Positions 50,334 through 59,457 are shown, counted from the first letter of the stretch. The stretch: 64,000 nucleotides of DNA from UMGS1387 sp045541355 (GCA_045541355.1 JAZQIW010000071.1:41205-105204); one strand, 5' to 3'. The notes: generated by a model from the sequence alone, not told the origin. Numbers and translations: made by a program.

Positions 50334-52820
50334 TCACTTATAAAAATCCTTCAGATATTCAATATTAACAACCTTTTCCGCAAGACTGTACTTGTTGAAG
50401 AAGTAATGGTTTGCCGACTCAAAGCCGATGGTCGAATTTTTTGACACAGCGTCATACATCGTTGCGGCAAGTGTTTGTTCTTCATCAAGAACAGAGAGAA
50501 TTTCAGCCTTGTTTTCCTTCTTGCCGTCGATATATTCATTGCGTAGTCTGTTGTACTTAGTCTGAAGATAACTGCTTCTGTATATGCAATAACCTGCAGT
50601 CGCAACCTCAATAAATTCACGTATGTTTTTGCTGTCAGAAATTGCGTCGGAAGTCAGCCTGTCAAGTCCTCCTTTCCAGATTTCAGAAAGGGTTTTAAGA
50701 CTGTTTTCATAAACGTCAAGCGGGAAAATCGCACGCCAGGATTCTATGTCATCATGGGGATAACCTGTCATGGTAGCTTTCAGTCCCGTCTGTTTTTCAA
50801 ACAATAGATTGGCAGACCCCATCTGGAAAGGTCCGAGATATGCCGTATGTACATGGAAGGGAAGATGGAGGAAAGCTTTGCTGAAACAAGCCGTTGCACA
50901 GCGTACAGCAGAGGCGTTGACGCCGAACATTTCTTCATAAACATCGCCGTCATTTTCTTCGCCGAAGTAGTATTTGCTCATGGCTTTGAGGTTCATCGAC
51001 GGATAACCGCCGAGAGACCACGACAGCATCAGACCGTCAACGGGATTTTCGCATATTCCGTCCATGTGTTCCTTTACAAGGTCAAGGGTCGGGATGTAGG
51101 GAATAGTCGAGCATTCCCATGAATTGTTGAACTGCACCTTTGCCAAGGTCTTGCCGCCTGCCTCTTTGCAGGCTTTCCATGTTTTCTTTGCCGTTTCGCC
51201 CGGACCTACAAGGCTTATGGAGTAGTCGATAACAGAAGTTTCGGTATCGCCGAATTTCTTGCTGACACCTTCTTCGCTGACACAGACTATTCTTGAGCCT
51301 GTTTTTGCAGTTCTTCTTACGGCATCCAGTCTGTCACTGCACCAAATCCATGACCAGTCAAAGGCAATAACCTCTATATCCTTGCTTACACTTTCGGCGG
51401 CTTTTTTGATTATGCCGTTGACTTCTGCGTAAACTTCTTCCTGGAGTCTGTTTTTACATACAGGGCAGGCTGTGACTCTTTTATTGGAATGGGAATAACA
51501 GTTTGTTTTATTTTCACTTGCGGTAATTGTGAGAAAACCGCCAAGATTGGGTGCGGCTTCGCATATAGTTTTAATGCCGTTATATAGATAGTCCTGAACA
51601 GGCTTTTTTGAGGTACAAAGCGTACCTTGTCCTGTTTCGTCAATATATCCGAGAAGCTCTGGGTGCATTTCAAAAAATGCCGCAGGTCTTGTTCTCGGCT
51701 CGTTGATGTAAAGATATATCTTAACACCATACTTTTCGGCTCTGTTACAGAGGTTTTTAAGTCCCTCAAGTCTTTTTTGCCAGCCATCAGAAATGGACCG
51801 GTCCCACGGAAATCCGCACATTTTATAAAGTACTGCATGAATCCATATTCCGTTGATGCCTATTTCGGAATATTCCTTGAAAAGCGAGTCGGGATAGGAT
51901 AATTCACCGCCGTCTGCAAAAGAATCGCCGAACAGTGCGCAGTAGGAGTGGATGAATCTGATGTCAAAGCGTGTATCCCTTACTATTTCCATTTCATCAA
52001 AGGAAAAGCTGTTGTTCTTTCTGATAAGAGTCTTTATATATTGAAGTCCTCTGAGCACTCCGACTTCATCAACAGCGGCAATCTTAATGCCGTTTTTTGT
52101 AATTAAAATGTTGTGGCTTTCGGCTTTTTTTGTTTCATCCTTAATAACTTCAAGGGTAATATATTTGTCCTTTCCGTCAAGGGAAAAATGTGCATTCTGC
52201 TGTACAAAGGATTTAAGATAATCAGTATATTTTCCGCTTGTTTTGTCGTCAATTCCCCAATTTTCATCAAGAACCACGGCACGTTTTTCACCGTTATATG
52301 ACACAGCCTCTTCCATGCCGAATTTGTCGAGAAAATCAAAGTCATCAGCCTCTGTATCCTTGCCGAACATCGGTAATGTTGAAAGGAGCTTGTCTTTCAG
52401 AAATTTTGTTTTTTCTTTTTCCTCATCCGTCAAAGGTCTGTAGTTAAGAGGCGGTACATCGGGCTTGAATCTGCCGAGCTTTATGCTGAAGAAATCTTCC
52501 TCACGAAGGGTAAAAGCAAGTTCGTCTTCAGTCATGTCAATAAGCTCAAGAAGCTGGCTGTACGGAATAATATGCCAATTGTTACGGATTATTGTAAGAT
52601 ATCCTCTTTCACCGTATCTTTTGTTGTATTTTGCAGGAACACGAAGCCCCATATCTGAGGCAAGTTCGTTTACCGTTTGGGCGTCAGTATCAAGAACTTT
52701 TGCCAGTTTTTCAACAGCAACACTTTCCCAGTTTCTGAAAATAAATGTCTGAAAAAGCGTAGGAAAATGTTTATACTCTGCGTGTTGTTCACTGAGTTTC
52801 GGAAGGGTCGTCGTTGACAT
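50334..52820 (-). CDS. Glycoside hydrolase with GH20-like N-terminal domain and TIM barrel
   Basis: 828 residues from ATG 52820 (GAGGTG 6 bases upstream). Residues ~1-130 are helical and of unknown role. Residues ~180-270 look like the small alpha/beta domain that precedes the barrel in GH20/GH84/GH163 enzymes (NILITKNGIKIAAVDEVG, LRGLQYIKTL). The barrel (~280-640) includes MHPELLGY, LCTSK and a CPVC...C-type segment (ACPVCKNR) as in GH163/DUF4838-like proteins. A helical C-terminal domain follows. A beta-N-acetylhexosaminidase-like activity is plausible; the exact family is uncertain. No signal peptide. Confidence 0.6.
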   Translation of the reverse strand: MSTTTLPKLSEQHAEYKHFPTLFQTFIFRNWESVAVEKLAKVLDTDAQTVNELASDMGLRVPAKYNKRYGERGYLTIIRNNWHIIPYSQLLELIDMTEDELAFTLREEDFFSIKLGRFKPDVPPLNYRPLTDEEKEKTKFLKDKLLSTLPMFGKDTEADDFDFLDKFGMEEAVSYNGEKRAVVLDENWGIDDKTSGKYTDYLKSFVQQNAHFSLDGKDKYITLEVIKDETKKAESHNILITKNGIKIAAVDEVGVLRGLQYIKTLIRKNNSFSFDEMEIVRDTRFDIRFIHSYCALFGDSFADGGELSYPDSLFKEYSEIGINGIWIHAVLYKMCGFPWDRSISDGWQKRLEGLKNLCNRAEKYGVKIYLYINEPRTRPAAFFEMHPELLGYIDETGQGTLCTSKKPVQDYLYNGIKTICEAAPNLGGFLTITASENKTNCYSHSNKRVTACPVCKNRLQEEVYAEVNGIIKKAAESVSKDIEVIAFDWSWIWCSDRLDAVRRTAKTGSRIVCVSEEGVSKKFGDTETSVIDYSISLVGPGETAKKTWKACKEAGGKTLAKVQFNNSWECSTIPYIPTLDLVKEHMDGICENPVDGLMLSWSLGGYPSMNLKAMSKYYFGEENDGDVYEEMFGVNASAVRCATACFSKAFLHLPFHVHTAYLGPFQMGSANLLFEKQTGLKATMTGYPHDDIESWRAIFPLDVYENSLKTLSEIWKGGLDRLTSDAISDSKNIREFIEVATAGYCIYRSSYLQTKYNRLRNEYIDGKKENKAEILSVLDEEQTLAATMYDAVSKNSTIGFESANHYFFNKYSLAEKVVNIEYLKDFYK

Positions 52821-52838
52821 ACATATCACCTCATACAG

Positions 52839-52866
52839 ATTATATATCGTTAATAACAGATGTCAA
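52839..52866 (-). promoter_or_regulatory. Promoter of the GH20/GH163-like gene
   Basis: On the minus strand TTGACA (52866-52861), 16-base spacer, TATAAT (52844-52839). Confidence 0.75.
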
Positions 52867-52928
52867 CACATAACTTGTGAATTTTTAGGATGGTTGCAAA
52901 CATACCTTTAATTTTCACGCAAATAACA

Positions 52929-52960
52929 ATCCCTCATACCAATCGGCACGAGGGATTTTT
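52929..52960. terminator. Hairpin terminator near the XRE gene
   Basis: ATCCCTC (52929-52935) pairs with GAGGGAT (52950-52956), with a T run on the plus side. It lies downstream of the minus-strand XRE gene, whose own exit would run into an A-rich flank, so its strength there is uncertain. Confidence 0.45.
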
Positions 52961-53001
52961 GCATATAAAAAGACAAGCCGTAAAATACATACGCGACTTG
53001 T

Positions 53002-53202
53002 CTAATCTTTTTTGTACTCCGCTATGTCCTCTAAATTGCATTCTAAAATCCTGCATAAAGAGTTCAGGGTGTATGAATTTACATTTGCATTTTTCCTCAG
53101 CCTGTCAAGCTGACCTGTGCTGAAACCGTACTGCTTTATCAACTGGTATTGAGAAATATTTTTCTCTTTCATTGTCTGCCAAAGCTTGTCAAATTTAATC
53201 AC
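53002..53202 (-). CDS. Small XRE (Cro/CI) family helix-turn-helix regulator
   Basis: 66 residues from GTG 53202, with GGGG 8 bases upstream. The start IKFDKLWQTMKEKNIS and SQYQLIKQYGFSTGQLDRLR (helix-turn-helix, ~17-36) followed by LNSLCRILECNLEDIAEY are standard for the single-domain XRE repressors common in Firmicutes. It is probably autoregulated: its promoter overlaps a divergent consensus promoter with a palindrome. Confidence 0.9.
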   Translation of the reverse strand: MIKFDKLWQTMKEKNISQYQLIKQYGFSTGQLDRLRKNANVNSYTLNSLCRILECNLEDIAEYKKD

Positions 53203-53239
53203 CTTTTACACCCCTTTGCTATATTATTGTTGCAAAAAT

Positions 53240-53290
53240 AGTATAAAACAATATATTTATCTTGACAATTGCCCGTAAATGGGCTATAAT
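53240..53290. promoter_or_regulatory. Overlapping divergent promoters with palindrome
   Basis: Plus strand: TTGACA (53262-53267), 17 bases, TATAAT (53285-53290). Minus strand: TTGTCA (53268-53263), 17 bases, TATACT (53245-53240). The two -35 boxes occupy nearly the same bases. GCCC-6 bases-GGGC (53271-53284) fills the plus spacer and is a candidate operator for the XRE protein. Confidence 0.75.
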
Positions 53291-53296
53291 TGTTTT

Positions 53297-53440
53297 GTTG
53301 AAATTCCTCTAAAGAATTAAATGGAATATGCTTGGTAAATGATCCTGACAAACAAAAATATAGAATAGAAATTGAACCAAAACAAATTTGGGTTATGGAA
53401 GAATAATTATATATTCGGGCGGAATTTTCCGCCCCATTTC
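53297..53440 (+). other. Possible small RNA or micropeptide transcript
   Basis: A consensus promoter upstream and the GGGCGGAA/TTCCGCCC hairpin at 53417-53434 bracket about 140 bases. No frame longer than ~24 codons is present: TTG 53332 to TAA 53405 would encode a peptide with NDPDKQKYRIEIEPKQIW, and two ATGs open only 5- and 9-codon frames. No convincing ribosome site was found. Either a regulatory RNA or a micropeptide controlled by the XRE repressor; a degenerate remnant is also possible. Confidence 0.3.
53417..53434 (+). terminator. Hairpin terminator
   Basis: GGGCGGAA pairs with TTCCGCCC over a 2-base loop, followed by a T-rich stretch. Similar to the hairpin at 26099. The rest of 53435-53507 shows nothing recognisable. 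Confidence 0.6.
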
Positions 53441-53507
53441 TTTGCTTTCTTTTGGTGTTCGCAAAGTTACACCTTTATAAATACTCCACCAAAATCCCTA
53501 AAAAATC

Positions 53508-53534
53508 CCCGACCGTCGTTGTTTGACGGTCGGG
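53508..53534. repeat. Inverted repeat (CCCGACCGTC stem)
   Basis: CCCGACCGTC (53508-53517) pairs with GACGGTCGGG (53525-53534). Resembles the CCCCGAC/GTCGGGG stem at 2564-2598 and is followed by a small CCAC/GGTGG stem (53541-53552). Confidence 0.6.
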
Positions 53535-53601
53535 AACACTCCACTTCGGTGGATATCGCTTGAAATTTTGAAAACCTTCCCCGAAATTGAAAAGGTCTTT
53601 G

Positions 53602-53667
53602 CCTACTTTCTCCTCAAGAAAGTAGGTTAAGAAAGTAGGTTATGAAAGTAGGCTAAGAAAGTAGGCT
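53602..53667. repeat. Hairpin plus four 13-bp tandem repeats
   Basis: CCTACTTTCT (53602-53611) pairs with AGAAAGTAGG (53617-53626). From 53616 four tandem units of AAGAAAGTAGGYT run to 53667 (the third has AT in place of AA at its start). The last unit overlaps the stop codon (53668-53666) of the minus-strand oxidoreductase gene. Perfect length but no unique spacers, so not CRISPR. Confidence 0.8.
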
Positions 53668-54754
53668 AAGCAAGATAAACAGGCTTACCTGTTTCGCTTG
53701 ATTCGTAGATGGCAGCGAGGATTTTTGTTACAACTAAAGCCTGCTCGGGAAGAACACAAGGAGCAACGCCGTTGTCAAGGGCATCAATCCACTGCTGTAT
53801 GTCTCTGTAAACAGAGTCATTGTCGTCTGCATCAAAGAATGCAACACCTGCTTTTACACCTGTGTTTTCTGTATACTGCATACCGTGCTTAACGCCGTTG
53901 AGCCTGCCACTCATATTTAGATTGTCAGCACCTGCCTTGTCGCCGCAGAGAATCATGGTTGCCTCCTGACAGTCAACCATATTGAGTGCCCAGCTTGCTT
54001 CAAGATTGATTGTAGCACCGTTTTCCATCGTAATAAAACCAAAGGCTGAGTCCTCTACATCAAAGGTTTCAGGATCCCATTCACCCCAGGCGTTGCCGCT
54101 GCCGCCTTCAACCTTGTCAAAAAGCTTTTTGTATTTTGTGCCGACTACCATCTTAGGCTTGTAGTTGTTCATTGCCCAGAGCGTCATGTCAAGTGCATGA
54201 GTACCTATGTCAATAAGCGGACCGCCGCCTTGTTCTTCCTTGTCCATAAATACGCCCCATGTGGGAACGGCACGTCGTCTGAGGGCAAGTGCCTTGGCAT
54301 AATAAATGTCGCCAAGCTCACCTGCATCGCAGGCTTTTTTTACATACTGAACATCCTGATTCTGCCTGTTGTTGTAGCCGATGGTGAGGGTTTTGCCTGT
54401 TCTCTTTGCAGCTTCAAGCATAGCTTCTGCTTCGGGAACAGTCTTTGCCATAGGCTTTTCGCAGTAAACGTCTTTGCCCGCTTCAAGGGCATCTATTGTG
54501 ATAAAGGAGTGCTCGCGGTTGGGTGTACAAACGTGAACAATGTCTATGCTATCGTCTTTAAGTAATTCTTTGTAGTCGGTGTAAACCTTCGCGTCAGATG
54601 AGCCATAAGCCTTGCTCGCTTTCTCTGCTCTTTCCTTTATAACATCGCAGAATGCAACCATTTCTGCGTTTTCAACTCTCTTGAGGTTGGGCATATGCTT
54701 GTTGTTTGCGATGCCGCCGCAACCGATTATGGCAACTCTGTGCATCTTTTTCAT
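53666..54754 (-). CDS. Gfo/Idh/MocA family oxidoreductase
   Basis: 362 residues from ATG 54754; AAGGAG (54769-54764) is 9 bases upstream, and the longer in-frame start at 54826 would begin within the promoter. Motifs: VAIIGCGGIANNKH (~6-19), VHVCTPN, EKPMAKT (~94-100), GYNNRQNQ and DIGTHALDMTLW (~175-186). Probably oxidises a sugar with NAD(P). It is divergent from another member of the same family at 54959, with separate promoters. Confidence 0.9.
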   Translation of the reverse strand: MKKMHRVAIIGCGGIANNKHMPNLKRVENAEMVAFCDVIKERAEKASKAYGSSDAKVYTDYKELLKDDSIDIVHVCTPNREHSFITIDALEAGKDVYCEKPMAKTVPEAEAMLEAAKRTGKTLTIGYNNRQNQDVQYVKKACDAGELGDIYYAKALALRRRAVPTWGVFMDKEEQGGGPLIDIGTHALDMTLWAMNNYKPKMVVGTKYKKLFDKVEGGSGNAWGEWDPETFDVEDSAFGFITMENGATINLEASWALNMVDCQEATMILCGDKAGADNLNMSGRLNGVKHGMQYTENTGVKAGVAFFDADDNDSVYRDIQQWIDALDNGVAPCVLPEQALVVTKILAAIYESSETGKPVYLA

Positions 54755-54797
54755 GGTGTTTGTCTCCTTTGTCAAAAGTATTGATTTCCACATAATA

Positions 54798-54826
54798 AGT
54801 ATAACATAAGCGAATGTTACAGTCAA
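54798..54826 (-). promoter_or_regulatory. sigma-A-like promoter
   Basis: On the minus strand TTGACT (54826-54821), 17-base spacer, TATACT (54803-54798). Confidence 0.75.
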
Positions 54827-54899
54827 GGATTATTTGTCCAATGTATATCCTTAAAAAACGCGGATATATTGTGTTTTCTTGGTTTTTTTTGTAGCTGTA

Positions 54900-54928
54900 T
54901 TGACAAAAAATCCGAAAGGTTATATAAT
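54900..54928 (+). promoter_or_regulatory. Full-consensus sigma-A promoter
   Basis: TTGACA (54900-54905), 17-base spacer, TATAAT (54923-54928). Confidence 0.85.
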
Positions 54929-54958
54929 TAATATGATAACCAAATGGAGGAAATGATA

Positions 54959-56248
54959 ATGGCAAGTAATAAGCTTAACGTAATAGTAATCGGTGCAGGA
55001 AGCCGCGGACGTGCTTACACCGATATCATGGCAGACCTTCCCGAAAAGTTCAAGGTTGTAGGTGTTGCCGAACCTATTGATGACAGACGTGAATACATAA
55101 TGACAAAGCACGGTGTAAAAGCCGAAAACGCATATACAACATGGGAAGATATCCTTAATGTTCCTAAGTTTGCAGATGTTGTAATTATCGCAACAATGGA
55201 TAGAATGCATAGAGATCCTGCCATGAAGGCACTTGAGCTTGGCTATGACCTTCTTCTCGAAAAGCCTGTTGCTCCCACACCCGAGGACTGTGCTGAAATC
55301 TATAACTATGCAAAGAAGATGGGCAGAAAGATAATGGTATGCCATGTTCTCAGATTTACATCCTATTTCAGAGCACTTAAGGGGATTATTGACTCGGGAA
55401 AGCTTGGCGAGATAATTTCTGTTGAACATACAGAAGCTGTCGGCAACGTACACCAGAGCCATAGCTTTGTAAGAGGTAACTGGGGTAATGAAGAGGAAAG
55501 CTCACCTATGCTTTTGCAGAAGTGCTGCCATGACCTTGATATTTTGCAGTGGATGCTCGGTAAGCAGTGTAAGAGAATACAGTCCTTTGGCTCTCTGAGA
55601 TATTTTACACAGAAGAATGCACCCGAGGGAGCACCCGATTACTGCGTAGACGGTTGTCCCGAAGCCGAGAATTGCCCCTATAATGCAGTCAAGCTCTACT
55701 ATGATGATAAGAAGAATGACTGGTTCAGAGGAGCAATGACAAAGATGGCTTCTCCTACTGATGAAGCGGTTATGGATTGCTTAAAGAGCACTCAGTACGG
55801 AAAGTGCGTGTTTAAATGTAATAATAACGTAGTTGACCATCAGACAGTAAATATGGAATTTGAAGAAGGACTTACGGTTGCCTTCACAATGACCTGCTTT
55901 AATGAAGGTGGCAGACACACAAAGATTTACGGTACAAAGGGCGAACTCCATGCAAGCATGGAAAAGACAGAAGCACAGTTCTTTGATTTCAAGACACGTA
56001 AGTGGGAAAGCATACCCACAAATGAAAGCGCGGTTGTAACAAGCCTTGTGGGCGGTCACGGCGGCGGAGATAACGGTATTGTCGAGGTTCTTTATGACTA
56101 TGTAAACGGCAATATTCCTGCCGAGGCAGTCAGTGAAATCGGCGTGTCCTGCAGAAACCATATGCTTGTGTTTGCGGCAGAAAAGTCGAGACATGAGGGT
56201 GTTGTGGTTGACGTCGAAAAGTATATTTCCGATGTTATAGGCGAATAA
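54959..56248 (+). CDS. Gfo/Idh/MocA family oxidoreductase with Cys-rich insert
   Basis: 429 residues from ATG 54959 (GGAGG 8 bases upstream; in-frame ATGs at 54944 and 54953 are within or too close to that site). VIVIGAGSRGRAY (~8-20) binds NAD, EKPVAPT (~101-107) is the conserved motif and KCCHDLDILQWML (~189-201) the active-site region. An insert with DYCVDGCPEAENC (~222-234) could bind a metal. Substrate unknown. Convergent with the PocR-AraC gene. Confidence 0.9.
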   Translation: MASNKLNVIVIGAGSRGRAYTDIMADLPEKFKVVGVAEPIDDRREYIMTKHGVKAENAYTTWEDILNVPKFADVVIIATMDRMHRDPAMKALELGYDLLLEKPVAPTPEDCAEIYNYAKKMGRKIMVCHVLRFTSYFRALKGIIDSGKLGEIISVEHTEAVGNVHQSHSFVRGNWGNEEESSPMLLQKCCHDLDILQWMLGKQCKRIQSFGSLRYFTQKNAPEGAPDYCVDGCPEAENCPYNAVKLYYDDKKNDWFRGAMTKMASPTDEAVMDCLKSTQYGKCVFKCNNNVVDHQTVNMEFEEGLTVAFTMTCFNEGGRHTKIYGTKGELHASMEKTEAQFFDFKTRKWESIPTNESAVVTSLVGGHGGGDNGIVEVLYDYVNGNIPAEAVSEIGVSCRNHMLVFAAEKSRHEGVVVDVEKYISDVIGE

Positions 56249-56280
56249 AAGGGATTTAACAAATATAAAATAATAAATTG

Positions 56281-56320
56281 AGAGGCCGAAGCAATCTGAT
56301 TGCTTCAGCCTCTATTTTTG
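56281..56320. terminator. Terminator between convergent genes
   Basis: GAGGC and GAAGCAAT pair with ATTGCTTC and GCCTC around a 3-base loop, with one bulged position in each arm, followed by TATTTTT. Confidence 0.8.
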
Positions 56321-56343
56321 TGTGATGATTTTGACAATTAAAG

Positions 56344-57171
56344 TTAAAGGGTGCTTTTTCTGAATCTGAGAGGGGAGGAGCCTGTTTCGTTTTTAAAAAC
56401 CCTGATAAAGTAGTTTGTGTCGGGAATACCGACAGCCTCTGAGATTTCGGAAATAGAAAGCTCTGAGGTTTTTAGTAACCGCTTTGCTTTTTCAATTTTT
56501 GTACTTCTAATATACTCGGTTGGGGAAAGTCCGGTATTCTTCTTGACTGCCTTGTAGAGAGTGTTTGTAGAAACTCCTATTACTCTGCATATGTCCTTTG
56601 GCAGAATGGGACTTGATATGTTGTCAAATACGTATTTTCTTGCATTGTAAAAAACAGTACCGCCTGTTTTTTGTATAACGTAGGAAAGATTCATGTAGTC
56701 AATGAGAACCTTAAGTGTGTTCATGCAGTGTTCAACCTTTTCGTGGGTACAGCTTGTGGTTTTTTCAAGACTGTTGAGTAAAAGCTCATAGAATTCTTCG
56801 CTGTCGGTTGCAGAGCGTGTGCATTTCAAAATACGGTCAAAGTTTTCAAGCTCCGCAATCTGCCCGAGCATAAGATATCCTACTATCTCATTGTCCTGCA
56901 TAATGGGAACAATTCCCTCCGTCAAACCCATGTGACAGCAGTAGGTGTGGCTTTTTTTTGTCTTGTCAACCTCTTCAAGCCCCTTGTTGTCACACTCCTG
57001 ACACTTGATGTATAGCTCTCTGTTGCTTCTGACTGCACGGCAAAAGGGAGAATGAGCCTCGGGAAAAGAAAAAATGTTGTTTTTTTGTTCATCCCATAAA
57101 CTGAACTCCATTCCTGCAAGCTTAAAAAAATCAAGACAAATTTTTTTTAATTGCTCTAAATTTATGTCCAT
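56344..57171 (-). CDS. PocR-domain AraC family regulator
   Basis: 275 residues from ATG 57171 (AGGAAG upstream). Residues ~5-160 match the PocR ligand-binding domain: FFKLAGMEFSLWD, SPFCRAVR, CQECDNKGL, YCCHMGLTEGIVPI and GYLMLGQI, with the conserved Cys residues. Residues ~175-275 are an AraC double helix-turn-helix. PocR-type regulators sense small organic molecules such as diols or sugars (known). It is divergent from the hydrolase/cupin pair at 57387, its likely target. Confidence 0.9.
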   Translation of the reverse strand: MDINLEQLKKICLDFFKLAGMEFSLWDEQKNNIFSFPEAHSPFCRAVRSNRELYIKCQECDNKGLEEVDKTKKSHTYCCHMGLTEGIVPIMQDNEIVGYLMLGQIAELENFDRILKCTRSATDSEEFYELLLNSLEKTTSCTHEKVEHCMNTLKVLIDYMNLSYVIQKTGGTVFYNARKYVFDNISSPILPKDICRVIGVSTNTLYKAVKKNTGLSPTEYIRSTKIEKAKRLLKTSELSISEISEAVGIPDTNYFIRVFKNETGSSPLRFRKSTL

Positions 57172-57328
57172 GTGTTCTTCACTTCCTTTTGCTGTTTGTA
57201 TTATTATCATACCATACTTTTTTCTTTTTTCAACACCTGATGATAAAAAATAATAAAAATCTTTATAAAAGACGGATAAGTGCTATTTTTGTGTTTAACC
57301 GTTACTATGATTTTAGGTGAAAATGCAC

Positions 57329-57334
57329 TATAAT
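57329..57334 (+). promoter_or_regulatory. -10 element ahead of the GHL6-type gene
   Basis: TATAAT, 53 bases before the start, with no acceptable -35 hexamer at 16-18 bases. This fits activator-dependent transcription by the divergent PocR-AraC protein (inference). Confidence 0.4.
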
Positions 57335-57386
57335 TCTACTGTAAGAAGACGTAAATTTATATTTTATTGTGTAAGGGAGAGCTTGT

Positions 57387-59444
57387 ATGATGAATAAAAA
57401 GTGGTATGAGAATAATTACCGCCGCCATTTGTGTGATATGCATATTGCAGATTGGGATGAAAGCTTTTTGTCAAAGTTTTCTGCGGAAAATTACTATGAA
57501 AACCTTAAAAGAGCTAAGGTAACTTGCGCAATGCTTTACTATCAGTCCCATGCAGGTCTTTGCTATTTCCCTACAAAGACAGGAAAAATGCATAATGCGT
57601 TTGTTGGAAAAGAAGATGAAATGAAAAGGCTTACGGATATGTGCCGTGCCGGCGGTATCAAGGTTGTAGGCTACTACAGTTTGAACTACAACACATGGGC
57701 ACATGATGAACACCCAGAATGGAGAATGCTGGAGCATGACGGTCATTCAAGACGTGACAGAGAAGGCGGCGGGGGTGCTGTAAGCTTTGAAAATGCAGGC
57801 GGTAGGAGATACGGTCTGTGCTGTCCGAATAATGACGAGTATCTGAACTTTGTATATGCACAGATAGACGAAATACTTGATTTCTTTACCCCCGATGCAC
57901 TTTTCTTTGATATGCTTTTCTGGCCTCATCAGTGTTATTGTGAGCATTGTGAAAGAAGATGGAAAGAAGAAACCGGTATTGACGGACTTCCCAGATCTTT
58001 TGATGAAAATGACCCCTTGTGGCAGAAGCATCTTGAACGAAGAAACTTCTGGATAGGTGAATATGCAGAAAAAATTACGGCTTATGTAAATAAAAAAGCT
58101 CCTCACCTTACAGTCGAGCACAACGTTTCTGCTGCTGCATCGGGGTTTTATATGGGAACCGGAAACAAGGTAAACAACGCCTGCGAGTTTGCAGGAGGTG
58201 ACCGCTCCGGCGGACTTCTTGATGAATCTGTATCCTGTAAGCTCTTTTCGGGCATTACTAAAAATCAGCCGTTCGAGTATATGTTTCCGAAATGTGAGCC
58301 GAGCCTTTATAAGCATACGCTTACAAAAACCGATGACCATATTGAAGCGGCAGTTTTTTTAGCCGCGGCACATCATGGTGCAACACTTGTAATTGATGCG
58401 ATTGACCCCGTAGGTACCCTTAATCAAAAGACATTTGAAGCAATTGGAAAAGCTTTTGAAAAGCAGATTCCATATGAAAAGTACTTTGTTGGTGAAACGG
58501 TAGCAGATATCGCTGTTGCATATGGTCTTGAAAGTAAGAGCACAGGACTGTTGGGTAATAGCTTTACAAATCACTCTGCGGCTGTCGGATTTATCAAAAA
58601 CATGATTGAAGGCGGCTTTGGAGTAGACGTTGTGAGTAAGAAGAAGGATATGTCAAAGTATAAAATGGCATTTGCTTCATGCCTTTGGGATCAGGATGCC
58701 GAGCTTATTGAGACACTTCTTGATTTTGCAAAAAATGGCGGTGTGCTGTATCTTTCTGGTGCTGAGAATAAGGAGCTCGTTGAAAAGGTTTTGAATGCTA
58801 AGATTTTGGGTATGTCAAAGAGTAATGCGAATTACCTTGAACCAAAACCTGAATATGTTGACCTTTTCGAAGGCTTTGACCATGACTATCCTCTCCAGCT
58901 TAACGGATATGTTCCGCTTATTGATATAAAAGAGGATGAGGACACAAAGATAATTGCCACCTTAACAGAGCCCTATACACGACTTGATGAAACAAAGTTT
59001 GCATCAATCCATTCAAATCCTCCCGGAATTCATACAGAATATCCGGCTGTTGTTGAAAAGAATTATGGTAAGGGAAAGATTGTATATTTCATCTGTCCTG
59101 TTGAAACAGAAGAATATATAATTTATCAGCGTATCGTGAGAAATGTTATTGATAAATATATTTGTCTTGATAAGCTTTCGGTAAAGACAAATTCACCTAC
59201 AAATGTCGAAACCGTAACCTTTAAAGACGGCAATAATTACTATATCAATAATGCTCTTCTGCTTGACCCCAAGAATAAACCCTTTATGCCTTGCTTTGAT
59301 GTGAGTGTTAAAACAGATAAAAAGCCGTCGGCAGTAAAGCTTCTTCCCGACGAGACAAATGTTGAATTTATCTTTGACGGAGAATATACAACTTTTAAAA
59401 CAAGAGAAACAAGAATATTTGATATGTATAAAATCGAAATGTAA
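57387..59444 (+). CDS. GHL6-type glycoside hydrolase with beta-galactosidase trimerisation-like domain
   Basis: 685 residues. The N-terminal barrel (~1-380) has NYRRHLCDMHIADWD, CAMLYYQSHAG, GIKVVGYYS, DALFFDMLF and a CYCEHCERRW motif, features of the hypothetical glycosyl hydrolase 6 (GHL6)/GH29-like group. Residues ~385-590 resemble the GH42 trimerisation (class I amidotransferase-like) domain, and a small beta domain ends the protein. Such proteins are suspected exo-glycosidases, with fucosidase- or galactosidase-like activity possible. No signal peptide. Operonic with the cupin gene. Confidence 0.7.
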   Translation: MMNKKWYENNYRRHLCDMHIADWDESFLSKFSAENYYENLKRAKVTCAMLYYQSHAGLCYFPTKTGKMHNAFVGKEDEMKRLTDMCRAGGIKVVGYYSLNYNTWAHDEHPEWRMLEHDGHSRRDREGGGGAVSFENAGGRRYGLCCPNNDEYLNFVYAQIDEILDFFTPDALFFDMLFWPHQCYCEHCERRWKEETGIDGLPRSFDENDPLWQKHLERRNFWIGEYAEKITAYVNKKAPHLTVEHNVSAAASGFYMGTGNKVNNACEFAGGDRSGGLLDESVSCKLFSGITKNQPFEYMFPKCEPSLYKHTLTKTDDHIEAAVFLAAAHHGATLVIDAIDPVGTLNQKTFEAIGKAFEKQIPYEKYFVGETVADIAVAYGLESKSTGLLGNSFTNHSAAVGFIKNMIEGGFGVDVVSKKKDMSKYKMAFASCLWDQDAELIETLLDFAKNGGVLYLSGAENKELVEKVLNAKILGMSKSNANYLEPKPEYVDLFEGFDHDYPLQLNGYVPLIDIKEDEDTKIIATLTEPYTRLDETKFASIHSNPPGIHTEYPAVVEKNYGKGKIVYFICPVETEEYIIYQRIVRNVIDKYICLDKLSVKTNSPTNVETVTFKDGNNYYINNALLLDPKNKPFMPCFDVSVKTDKKPSAVKLLPDETNVEFIFDGEYTTFKTRETRIFDMYKIEM

Positions 59445-59457
59445 GGAGGTTATTATT

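Noticed and set aside
53616..53667. Four short tandem repeats considered as a CRISPR array
   Set aside because: Units are 13 bp and head-to-tail with no spacers; no cas genes are present.
54898..54959. In-frame ATGs at 54944 and 54953 as starts of the second oxidoreductase
   Set aside because: One precedes and overlaps the GGAGG site, the other is only 2 bases from it; ATG 54959 has proper spacing.
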